From Eubacteriales Family XIII. Incertae Sedis bacterium (GTDB lineage: Bacteria > Bacillota > Clostridia > Peptostreptococcales > Anaerovoracaceae), in contig JAISTF010000024.1 of NCBI GenBank assembly GCA_031272745.1, positions 1 to 7,697 on the forward strand: a stretch of DNA of 7,697 nucleotides, in the 5' to 3' direction. The translations under genes and the position numbers were made by a program. Shown piece by piece: positions 1-6,386 of this stretch. The stretch's first letter is position 1, and the number at the start of each line of letters is the position of its first letter. The notes under the pieces were generated by a model. The model worked only from the letters and a program-made list of their open reading frames with translations, had not been told where the DNA came from and searched no databases.

Positions 1-1868
1 TCGATGTATTTTTTCGCGTTGTCCCAGGCGCCGCCCGCGTTCGACATCATGATGGCAAGCAGCACGCCCGCCGCCACCGCGCCGGCCAGAAGACCGCCGA
101 GCGCTGCCGTGCCAAACAAAACCCCGACGGCAAGCGGCGCGACGATGGCGAGGAGCCCCGGCGCGACCATCTCCTTCAGCGCGGCCTTCGTCGAGATGTC
201 GACGCAGCGCGCGTAGTCGGGATTGCTCGTGCCTTCCATGATGCCCTTGTCCTCACGGAACTGGCGGCGCACTTCTTCGATCATCTGGTTTGCCGCCTTG
301 CCGACGCTGTTCATCGTGAGCGCGCCGAACAGGAACGGCAGCATCGCGCCGATGAAGAGCCCGATGACGACCATGGGATTGAGCAGGTCGATGTCCGAGA
401 GCCCCACGACCTGGGAATACGAAGCGAACAGGGCCAACGCCGTCAGCGCCGCCGAGCCGATCGCGAAGCCCTTGCCGATCGCGGCCGTCGTGTTGCCGAC
501 CGAGTCGAGCTTGTCCGTGATCTTGCGGACGCCTTCGGGCAACTGGCTCATTTCCGCGATGCCGCCCGCGTTGTCCGAAACCGGACCGTACGCGTCGACC
601 GCGACGACCATGCCCGTCGTCGACAGCATGCCGACCGCCGCGAGCGCGATGCCGTACAGCCCCGCGACGCCGTTCGCCACGAAGATGCCGACGGCGATGC
701 AGATGATCGGCCAGACCGTCGACAGCATGCCGACGCCGATGCCGCTGATGATCGTCGTCGCTTCGCCCGTCTCCGACTGCTTCGCGATGTGCTTGACATG
801 CTTGAAGTCCGAAGACGTGTAGACCTCGGTGATCTTGCCGATGGCCACGCCGACGACGAGGCCCGCGATGATCGCGACCGCGCAGTTGAAGCTGCCGAAG
901 AAGTATTTGCTCATGACGAGCGCGACGACCACGACGATCGCGCTGCTCACATAGGTGCCCATATTCAGCGCCGCCGCGGGGTTGCCGCCTTCCTTGCCGC
1001 GCACGAAGAAGATGCCTACGATCGAGGCGAGGATGCCCGTGGCCGCGAGGAAGAGCGGGAAGATGCTCCCCTCGATCGGGGGCAGCTCGTAGCTGCCGGC
1101 GAACATCGTCGACACCGACGGCATGACGATGGCCAGCGTGATGGCAGAGATGATCGAGCCGACGTACGACTCAAACAGGTCGGAGCCCATGCCCGCGACG
1201 TCGCCGACGTTGTCTCCCACGTTGTCCGCGATGACGGCGGGGTTGCGCGGGTCGTCCTCGGGGATGCCCGCCTCGACCTTGCCGACGAGGTCCGCGCCCA
1301 CGTCCGCGGCCTTCGTGTAGATGCCGCCGCCGACGCGCCCGAACAGCGCCATCGACGAGGCGCCGAGCCCGAAGCCCGTGATGACCTCCACCTTGTCCGC
1401 GCCGAACAGATAGATGAACAGATAGCCCAGCCCCAACAGGCCCAGGCCGACCACACAGAGACCCATGACGGCCCCGCTGCGGAACGCCACCTGCAGCGCG
1501 CGCGGCATGCCGCCTTCATTCGCCGCGTTCGCCGTGCGCACATTGCCCCACGTCGCGACCTTCATGCCGAAAAATCCCGCGAGCACCGAGAAGACCGCGC
1601 CGTTCACATAGAGCAGCGCCGTCGTCCACCCGATCGACGGAATCAGGCCGAGCACCACCGCGACGATCACGATGAGCACGACCATGTATTGATACTCGCG
1701 CTTCAAAAACGCCATCGCGCCCGTGCGGATGAAGCCCGAAATCTCGACCATGCGGTCGTTCCCCTCCGGGCGCTTCCGAATCCACGTCGCCAGACCGAAC
1801 GCGACGATCAGCCCGACGACCGCGAAAAGGGGCGTCAAAATCACCAAAATACCGAACGTTCCAAACAT
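1..1868 (-). CDS. hppA: Membrane-bound ion-translocating pyrophosphatase, K+-dependent type (3' end cut by window)
   Basis: Integral membrane pump that hydrolyses pyrophosphate to two phosphates and exports Na+ and/or H+. The frame is open from the ATG at 1866-1868 to the window edge: 622 full codons, with perhaps 50-60 residues missing compared with the usual 670-700. The protein is largely hydrophobic membrane segments, starting with one at about residues 6-28. Family signatures are intact: the substrate loop DVGADLVGKVE at 189-199, DNVGDNVGD at 215-223, and NAGGAWDNAKK at 610-620. In GNTTAAIGKG, Ala462 and Gly465 occupy the positions that are Lys and Thr in K+-independent enzymes, so this belongs to the K+-dependent class. 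SDLFES (229-234) puts the ion-gate Glu at 233, as in Na+ pumps and many bacterial H+ pumps; which ion is moved cannot be settled. The start follows AGGAGA (6-nt spacing), which overlaps the tpiA stop codon. It is the last visible gene of the glycolytic operon. Confidence 0.96.
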   Translation of the reverse strand, partial: MFGTFGILVILTPLFAVVGLIVAFGLATWIRKRPEGNDRMVEISGFIRTGAMAFLKREYQYMVVLIVIVAVVLGLIPSIGWTTALLYVNGAVFSVLAGFFGMKVATWGNVRTANAANEGGMPRALQVAFRSGAVMGLCVVGLGLLGLGYLFIYLFGADKVEVITGFGLGASSMALFGRVGGGIYTKAADVGADLVGKVEAGIPEDDPRNPAVIADNVGDNVGDVAGMGSDLFESYVGSIISAITLAIVMPSVSTMFAGSYELPPIEGSIFPLFLAATGILASIVGIFFVRGKEGGNPAAALNMGTYVSSAIVVVVALVMSKYFFGSFNCAVAIIAGLVVGVAIGKITEVYTSSDFKHVKHIAKQSETGEATTIISGIGVGMLSTVWPIICIAVGIFVANGVAGLYGIALAAVGMLSTTGMVVAVDAYGPVSDNAGGIAEMSQLPEGVRKITDKLDSVGNTTAAIGKGFAIGSAALTALALFASYSQVVGLSDIDLLNPMVVIGLFIGAMLPFLFGALTMNSVGKAANQMIEEVRRQFREDKGIMEGTSNPDYARCVDISTKAALKEMVAPGLLAIVAPLAVGVLFGTAALGGLLAGAVAAGVLLAIMMSNAGGAWDNAKKYI

Positions 1869-1879
1869 CTCTCTTCTCC

Positions 1880-2641
1880 TTACCTACCTTCCTTATAAAT
1901 CCGATAAAAATCTTCCGGCACGAGGCTCGCGCCACCGACGAGCGCGCCGTCGACATCGGGTTTCCCGAGGATCTCCGCCGCGTTCTGCGGCTTCACGCTG
2001 CCGCCGTATTGGATACGGACGGCGTCCGCCGCCCCCTTGCCGTACAATTTTTCATATTCCGCGCGGATGAAAGCGCCCATCTCCTGCGCCTGCTCCGCCG
2101 TCGCCGTGCGGCCCGTGCCGATGGCCCAGACCGGCTCGTACGCGATCACGAGCCGCGCCGCGTCCGCCGCCGAGAGGCCCGCGAGCCCCTTCGCGACCTG
2201 CGCCCCGACGACCTCAAATTCCTTGCCCGCGTCGCGCTGTTCGAGGACTTCCCCGACGCACGCGATGGGCACGATGCCCGCCGCAAACGCCGCGTGAATC
2301 TTGCGGTTCACGGTCTCGTCCGTCTCGGCGAAATACTGCCGCCGCTCCGAATGCCCGATGACGCAATAGTCCACGCCGATCTCCGTCAACATCGCCGCCG
2401 AAATCTCGCCCGTGTACGCGCCCTCCTTCTCGAAGTGCATATTCTGCGCCCCGAGCCGCACATCCGCGCCCGTGAACGCCCCCTTCAAAGCCGACAGCTG
2501 CGTATACGGCGCGCAGATGCAGACATCCGCCTCTCCCGCGCCTTCATGATTCAATAATGCAAGGAATGCGGACGCAAAGGCCAGCGCTTCGGCCGTCGTT
2601 TTGTACATTTTCCAGTTGCCCGCGATCAATTGTCTTCTCAT
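1880..2641 (-). CDS. tpiA: Triosephosphate isomerase
   Basis: Cytosolic TIM-barrel enzyme interconverting dihydroxyacetone phosphate and glyceraldehyde 3-phosphate. The 253-residue product has the normal family length. All catalytic elements are visible: AGNWKM with Asn9 and Lys11, the electrophile His97 in CVIGHSERR, the base Glu169 in AYEPVWAIGTG with the mobile loop 6 following it, and the phosphate-binding YGGSV (212-216) and ALVGGAS (233-239). The ATG overlaps the pgk stop codon in an ATGA arrangement. A GAGGA site inside the end of pgk (2648-2652) lies 6 nt upstream, so translation is probably coupled to pgk. The TAA stop runs straight into the hppA ribosome site. No anomaly is seen in the sequence. 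Confidence 0.98.
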   Translation of the reverse strand: MRRQLIAGNWKMYKTTAEALAFASAFLALLNHEGAGEADVCICAPYTQLSALKGAFTGADVRLGAQNMHFEKEGAYTGEISAAMLTEIGVDYCVIGHSERRQYFAETDETVNRKIHAAFAAGIVPIACVGEVLEQRDAGKEFEVVGAQVAKGLAGLSAADAARLVIAYEPVWAIGTGRTATAEQAQEMGAFIRAEYEKLYGKGAADAVRIQYGGSVKPQNAAEILGKPDVDGALVGGASLVPEDFYRIYKEGR

Positions 2642-3852
2642 GGCTTGTCCTCACACACCGCCACGCCGGGCAGCGTCTTCCCCTCGATGAACTCCAGCGA
2701 CGCGCCGCCGCCCGTCGAAACGTGCGACATCTTGTCCGCGAGGCCCATCTGCTCCACGGCCGCCGCGCTGTCGCCGCCGCCGATGACCGTCACGGTACCG
2801 TGCTTCTCGGTCGCCTCCGCCATCGCGCGCGCGACCGCCTCCGTGCCCGCCGCGAAATTCGGCATCTCGAACACGCCCATCGGCCCGTTCCACAGCACCG
2901 TGCCCGCCGCGAGGATGCGCGCCGAAAACAGCGCCACGGTCTCGGGCCCGATGTCGAGCCCCATGCGCCCCGCGGGGATGGCGTCGGCCGCGTAGAAGTC
3001 CGCCGGCGCGTCGTTTGCAAACGCGTCCGCGGCCTTCACGTCGACGGGGAGCAGCAGCTCCACGCCCTGTGCCTTCGCCTTTTCGAGCAGCTCGGTCGCG
3101 AGAGAGGTGCCGTCCGCGTCGAGGAGCGACGTGCCGATTTCGTAGCCCTGCGCCTTGAAAAACGTATACGCCATGCCGCCGCCGATGAGCAGCGTGTCCG
3201 CCTTCGCGAGCAGGCTTTCGATGACTTTGATCTTGTCCGCGACCTTCGCGCCGCCGAGGATGGCGACGAAGGGCCGCTTCGGATTGTCGAGCGCGTCCCC
3301 GAGGAATTTCAGCTCCTTCTCGATGAGGAAGCCCGTCACCGCGGGGATGTAGTCCGCGACGCTCGCGGTCGAGGCATGGCGGCGGTGCGCCGTGCCGAAC
3401 GCGTCGTTCACGAAGACGTCGCCGAGCGACGCGAGCTCCTTCGCAAACGGCGCCTGCGCCGCGAGGTCCTTCGTGTCCTCCTCTTTGCGGAAGCGCGTGT
3501 TTTCGAGCAGCATCACCTCGCCGGGCGCGAGCGAGGCGGCCTTTTCCTTCACCTCGTCGTCGAGCACGGTCGGCACGCTCTTGAACCACACGTCCCGCCC
3601 GAGCCGCTTCGTCAGCTCCGCCGCGACGGGCGCGAGCGAAAACTCCGGCTTCGCCTCGCCGTCCGGCCGGCCGAGGTGCGACATCAAAATGACCTTCGCG
3701 CCCTGCGCGATCAGGTACTCGATCGTCGGCAGCGCGCCTTCGATGCGCGTGTCGTCCGTGATGCGCCCGTCCGCGTCCAAAGGCACGTTGAAGTCGCATC
3801 GCACGAGCGCCGTCTTGCCGGAGACGTCTATATCCCTGACTGTTTTTTTCAT
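2638..3852 (-). CDS. pgk: Phosphoglycerate kinase
   Basis: Cytosolic two-domain kinase transferring the acyl phosphate of 1,3-bisphosphoglycerate to ADP, the first ATP-forming step of glycolysis. At 404 residues it has normal bacterial length. N-domain substrate motifs are RCDFNVPL (18-25), SHLGRP (58-63), LLENTRF (115-121) and VNDAFGTAHR (148-157). C-domain nucleotide motifs are GGAKVADK (200-207), WNGPMGVFE (321-329), the GGGDS loop (358-362) and STGGGASLE (379-387). The ATG at 3850-3852 has AGGAGC 8 nt upstream. It lies 34 nt after gap and overlaps tpiA by 4 nt, so it is co-transcribed with both. All expected residues are present. Confidence 0.98.
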   Translation of the reverse strand: MKKTVRDIDVSGKTALVRCDFNVPLDADGRITDDTRIEGALPTIEYLIAQGAKVILMSHLGRPDGEAKPEFSLAPVAAELTKRLGRDVWFKSVPTVLDDEVKEKAASLAPGEVMLLENTRFRKEEDTKDLAAQAPFAKELASLGDVFVNDAFGTAHRRHASTASVADYIPAVTGFLIEKELKFLGDALDNPKRPFVAILGGAKVADKIKVIESLLAKADTLLIGGGMAYTFFKAQGYEIGTSLLDADGTSLATELLEKAKAQGVELLLPVDVKAADAFANDAPADFYAADAIPAGRMGLDIGPETVALFSARILAAGTVLWNGPMGVFEMPNFAAGTEAVARAMAEATEKHGTVTVIGGGDSAAAVEQMGLADKMSHVSTGGGASLEFIEGKTLPGVAVCEDKP

Positions 3853-3886
3853 CGCATTCTGCTCCTGTTCGCGGCCTGCCCGCCGT

Positions 3887-4894
3887 TTATCCGTGCTTGA
3901 TCACATATTCCATGAGATCCACGGCGCGGTTGCTGTAGCCCCATTCGTTGTCGTACCACGACACGACCTTGATCATGTTGTCTCCGATGACCATCGTCGA
4001 CAGCGCGTCGACGATCGACGAGCGCGCGTCGCCCTTGTAGTCGATCGACACGAGCGGCTCTTCGCTGTAGCCGAGGATGCCCTTCATGTCTCCCTCGGAC
4101 GCCGCCCTCAGCGCCGCGTTGATCTGGTCCGCCGTCGCCGTCTTCGAAATCTCAAAGACCACGTCGACCACCGACACGGTCGGCGTCGGCACGCGCATCG
4201 CGAACCCGTTGAGCTTGCCCTGGAGCTGCGGCAACACGAGCGCCACGGCCTTCGCCGCGCCCGTCGTCGTCGGGATGATCGACAGCCCCGCCGCGCGCGC
4301 GCGCCGCAAATCCTTGTGCGGCAGGTCGAGAATCTTCTGGTCGTTCGTGTAGGAATGCACCGTCGTCATCAGGCCCTTCACGATGCCGAACTCCTGGTCG
4401 ATGACCTTCGCGACGGGCGCGAGGCAGTTCGTCGTGCAGGACGCGTTGGAGATGATGTGGTGCTTCGACGCGTCGTATTTGTCCTCGTTGACGCCCATGA
4501 CGATCGTGATGTCCTCGTCGGTCGCGGGCGCGGAGATGATGACCTTTTTCGCGCCGGCCTGGATGTGCTTCTCCGCGTCGGCCTTCTTCGTGAACAGCCC
4601 CGTCGACTCAAGCACGACCTCAACGCCCTTCTCGGCCCACGGCAGCTCCGCGGGGTTGCGGATCGCGGTGACCTGGATTTCCTGCCCGTTCACGACGATC
4701 GCCGTGTCCGTCGCGTAGACCTCCCCGTCGAATTTGCCGAAACAACTGTCGTATTTCAGCAAATGCGCGAGCGTCTTCGTGTCCGTGACGTCGTTGATGC
4801 ATTCGATGTCGAAGTCCGCCTTCTTCGCGAAAGCCGCCTTCAGCGCGTTGCGCCCGATGCGCCCGAATCCGTTGATTCCTACCTTTACACTCAT
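3887..4894 (-). CDS. gap: Glyceraldehyde-3-phosphate dehydrogenase, type I, probably NAD-dependent
   Basis: Cytosolic tetrameric enzyme oxidising glyceraldehyde 3-phosphate to 1,3-bisphosphoglycerate with NAD+ and phosphate. The product has 335 residues, normal for the family. The Rossmann motif GINGFGRIG is at 6-14. Asp35 in INDVTD, at the end of the second beta strand, is the usual NAD-selecting residue, so a glycolytic rather than NADP-dependent anabolic role is favoured. The catalytic Cys153 lies in ASCTTNCLAP and its partner His180 in TTVHSYTNDQ. The phosphate-binding S-loop is intact (RRARAAG, then IPTTTGAAKAV), as is the C-terminal WYDNEWGYSNR. The ATG has an excellent AGGAGA site at 4903-4908, 8 nt upstream. 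It follows rpoN by 52 nt and precedes pgk by 34 nt. Confidence 0.98.
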   Translation of the reverse strand: MSVKVGINGFGRIGRNALKAAFAKKADFDIECINDVTDTKTLAHLLKYDSCFGKFDGEVYATDTAIVVNGQEIQVTAIRNPAELPWAEKGVEVVLESTGLFTKKADAEKHIQAGAKKVIISAPATDEDITIVMGVNEDKYDASKHHIISNASCTTNCLAPVAKVIDQEFGIVKGLMTTVHSYTNDQKILDLPHKDLRRARAAGLSIIPTTTGAAKAVALVLPQLQGKLNGFAMRVPTPTVSVVDVVFEISKTATADQINAALRAASEGDMKGILGYSEEPLVSIDYKGDARSSIVDALSTMVIGDNMIKVVSWYDNEWGYSNRAVDLMEYVIKHG

Positions 4895-4946
4895 GATACC
4901 TGTCTCCTTTCATCTCGGCCGGCTGGATGCCGCCCCTACCATATCG

Positions 4947-6320
4947 TTATCGTGCGCGCCTCGCCTGCGACGACGGGATGCCCGCCTCGTCGCGGTATTT
5001 CGCGACCGTCCTGCGAGACACCTTCATGCCCTCCTGCGACAGCCGCTGCGCGATCTGCTCGTCCGACAGCGGGGCCCCCGCGGGCTCCTCCGCGATCATG
5101 TCGCGGATGCGCTGCCGCACCGCCTCCGTCGTGAGGTCTCCGCCGCCGCCGCTTCCGGCCACGCCCGAGGCAAAGAAATACTTCAGCTCGAACACGCCCC
5201 GCGGCGTCTGCACATATTTCCCGCGAATCGTGCGGCTCACCGTCGATTCGTGGATGCCGAGTTCGGTCGCGACTTTTTTTAAGGTCAGAGGCTTCAGATG
5301 CTCCCTGCCCTTCTCCAAAAACAATCGCTGCTCTCTCAATACGGCATTCGTAACATTATATATGGTTTGCTCGCGCTGTTCAAGACTTTTTATCAAAGCC
5401 ACCGCCGCGTTGAGCCGCTCCGTCAGGAATTGGTGCTCCTCGCTGTCCCGCCCCGAGGACTTCAGCACCTGCCGGTAATACGGGTTCACCGTGAGGCTCG
5501 GCACGGCGGCGCGCCCCATGCGGATTTCAAACCCGTCCCCGTCCTCGGATTTTTCGACGATGATGTCCGGCACGATGTACTGCGTCTTCTCGGCCCCCGC
5601 GAAACCGCGGCCCGGTTTCGGGTCGAGCCGCCGGATCCGCGCGACCGCCGCCTCCGCGTCTTCCTTTCTCAGGCCGGCCTTCTTCGCGACCGCCGCAATC
5701 CGCCCCGCCGCGACCTCCGCCAGACATTCCCGAATAATCTTTCTCAACGTCGGGGCTTTTTCGCCCCCCCTGTCGAGCTGCAGGATGAGGCAGTCCGCGA
5801 TGTCCCGCGCCCCGACGCCCGGCGGGTCAAACCCGCGCAGGACCTCGAGCACGCGGCCCACGTCCTCGGGCTGTACGCACAGCGCCCGCGCCACCTCTTC
5901 GGGCGTCTGCGTCTGAAATCCGTTTTCGTCCAAGGACTCGATGAGGTACAGCGCGACCGCCGCCGCGACCTCGGGATTCGGCAGCGCCTGCGCGACGTCG
6001 GACGTCGAAAGCTGCTCCACGAGATAGTCTGCGAGCGTCACCGCGCGCTCCTCCGAAGGCTCCGCGTCCTCGTCGTCCGACCCGTCCTCCGCAAACGTCC
6101 GCACGGTGCGGGCCAAGTCGGCGTCGGTCTCGCTGCGGTCGTCGAGATACGCGGCCCAGTCAAATTCGATCACGGGGTTGTTTTCGATTTCATCTTCCAG
6201 AAACGCGTCGAGCTCGACGAGCGTCATGCCGAGCACGCGGATGGCCTGCAGCAGCGTCGGCGTCAGCGCGAGCGTCTGCGTCTGCTTTTGATTCATTTGA
6301 AGATGCATCCCGAACTCCAT
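4947..6320 (-). CDS. rpoN: RNA polymerase sigma-54 factor
   Basis: Alternative sigma factor directing RNA polymerase to -24/-12 promoters, which open only with an AAA+ enhancer-binding activator. The product has 457 residues, close to family length. Region I (about 1-50) is Gln/Leu-rich (MNQKQTQTLALTP, then LQAIRVLG). An acidic region II spans about 51-95. The core-binding domain is at about 95-330 (FDPPGVGARDI at 164-174, RLDPKPGRGF at 231-240). The DNA-binding HTH is at about 345-383 (LTLKKVATELGIHESTVSR). The RpoN box is at 435-443, reading SRRTVAKYR where the consensus begins with Ala. The start at 6320 fits the family pattern MxxGxxLQ. An in-frame ATG at 6308, giving 453 residues, has a better GGAG site. 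It heads the operon with gap 52 nt downstream. No enhancer-binding activator gene is in the window. Confidence 0.96.
   Translation of the reverse strand: MEFGMHLQMNQKQTQTLALTPTLLQAIRVLGMTLVELDAFLEDEIENNPVIEFDWAAYLDDRSETDADLARTVRTFAEDGSDDEDAEPSEERAVTLADYLVEQLSTSDVAQALPNPEVAAAVALYLIESLDENGFQTQTPEEVARALCVQPEDVGRVLEVLRGFDPPGVGARDIADCLILQLDRGGEKAPTLRKIIRECLAEVAAGRIAAVAKKAGLRKEDAEAAVARIRRLDPKPGRGFAGAEKTQYIVPDIIVEKSEDGDGFEIRMGRAAVPSLTVNPYYRQVLKSSGRDSEEHQFLTERLNAAVALIKSLEQREQTIYNVTNAVLREQRLFLEKGREHLKPLTLKKVATELGIHESTVSRTIRGKYVQTPRGVFELKYFFASGVAGSGGGGDLTTEAVRQRIRDMIAEEPAGAPLSDEQIAQRLSQEGMKVSRRTVAKYRDEAGIPSSQARRAR
6312..6315 (-). promoter_or_regulatory. Possible Shine-Dalgarno for an alternative rpoN start at 6308
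   Basis: On the minus strand ATGGAG-TTCGGG-ATG has GGAG separated by 6 nt (TTCGGG) from the in-frame ATG ending at 6306. The upstream ATG at 6320 has only AGAAG almost touching it. Initiation at 6308 would give a protein 4 residues shorter. Confidence 0.4.
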
Positions 6321-6335
6321 GCTTCTATGATACCA
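6320..6335 (-). promoter_or_regulatory. Possible housekeeping-sigma promoter for the rpoN-gap-pgk-tpiA-hppA operon (extended -10)
   Basis: On the minus strand TATCAT (plus positions 6332 down to 6327) is preceded by TGG (6335-6333), again an extended -10 form. No convincing -35 box lies 16-18 nt upstream. The expected transcription start is at about 6320, on the first ATG of rpoN itself, so the message would be leaderless or would use the ATG at 6308 with a 12-nt leader. A weaker alternative -10 is TATACC (plus 6350-6345). Confidence 0.45.
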
Positions 6336-6349
6336 AAAAACTGTGGTAT
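6330..6349. repeat. Inverted repeat spanning both -10 elements
   Basis: ATACCA at 6330-6335 and TGGTAT at 6344-6349 are perfect 6-bp inverted arms around an 8-nt A-rich centre. Each arm supplies the TGG-TAT part of one of the two divergent extended -10 elements. The symmetry may simply reflect two opposed promoters, or it may also be an operator; the sequence alone cannot decide. Confidence 0.6.
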
Positions 6350-6359
6350 ACTCTTCGTT
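6344..6359 (+). promoter_or_regulatory. Probable housekeeping-sigma promoter for hom (extended -10)
   Basis: TATACT at 6347-6352 matches five of six bases of the -10 consensus and is preceded by TGG, giving the extended -10 form TGnTATACT. No good -35 box is found; the best-placed hexamer at 6323-6328 (TTCTAT) is poor, which is tolerable with an extended -10. Transcription would start near 6359, leaving a leader of about 28 nt before the TTG at 6387. That is too short for a T-box or riboswitch. Confidence 0.6.
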
Positions 6360-6368
6360 ATTGATAAC
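6357..6368. repeat. Short dyad, possible operator at the hom transcription start
   Basis: GTTAT-TG-ATAAC is a perfect 5-bp inverted repeat with a 2-nt centre. It covers the predicted hom start point and lies just upstream of the ribosome-binding site. A bound repressor there would block hom. I do not recognise the factor. Confidence 0.4.
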
Positions 6369-6371
6369 AAA

Positions 6372-6379
6372 GAGGAGGG
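6372..6379 (+). promoter_or_regulatory. Ribosome-binding site of hom, decides the TTG start
   Basis: GAGGAGGG is a near-ideal Shine-Dalgarno sequence 7 nt before the TTG at 6387. No ATG or GTG start with suitable spacing follows it, so TTG initiation is well supported. Confidence 0.85.
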
Positions 6380-6386
6380 CTATCTT

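Noticed and set aside
789..1898. Long plus-strand open frame (369 codons), rich in Arg, Asp and His, across the left region.
   Set aside because: It is the shadow of hppA, whose own minus-strand frame is unbroken to the window edge and carries all pyrophosphatase motifs.
2557..3900. Long plus-strand frame (447 codons) opposite pgk, and another at 3392-5134 opposite pgk and gap.
   Set aside because: Composition is shadow-like, there is no recognisable domain, and all pgk and gap motifs are intact on the other strand.
4915..4940. GC-rich stretch between rpoN and gap that might form a terminator hairpin.
   Set aside because: The pairing is short and imperfect and no T run follows on the minus strand, so it does not look like an intrinsic terminator.
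4895..4966. Possible internal promoter before gap (minus strand TATGGT, plus 4943-4938).
   Set aside because: The -10 is weak, there is no TG extension, and the -35 position holds AGGCGA.
6336..6360. Possible sigma-54 (-24/-12) promoter in the rpoN-hom spacer, based on a TGG triplet.
   Set aside because: No GC dinucleotide lies at the required -12 position, so the core rule for such promoters fails.
6355..6371. Possible Rex redox-repressor site in the spacer (minus strand TTGTTA then TAACGA).
   Set aside because: The half-sites are separated by 4 nt, whereas the matching halves of the clostridial consensus need 6, and the second half is mismatched.
5298..6386. The hom frame is open upstream on the plus strand across rpoN.
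   Set aside because: It is the antisense shadow of rpoN. The TTG at 6387 has a strong ribosome site and gives the normal N-terminus; the ATG at 6327 lies upstream of the likely transcription start.
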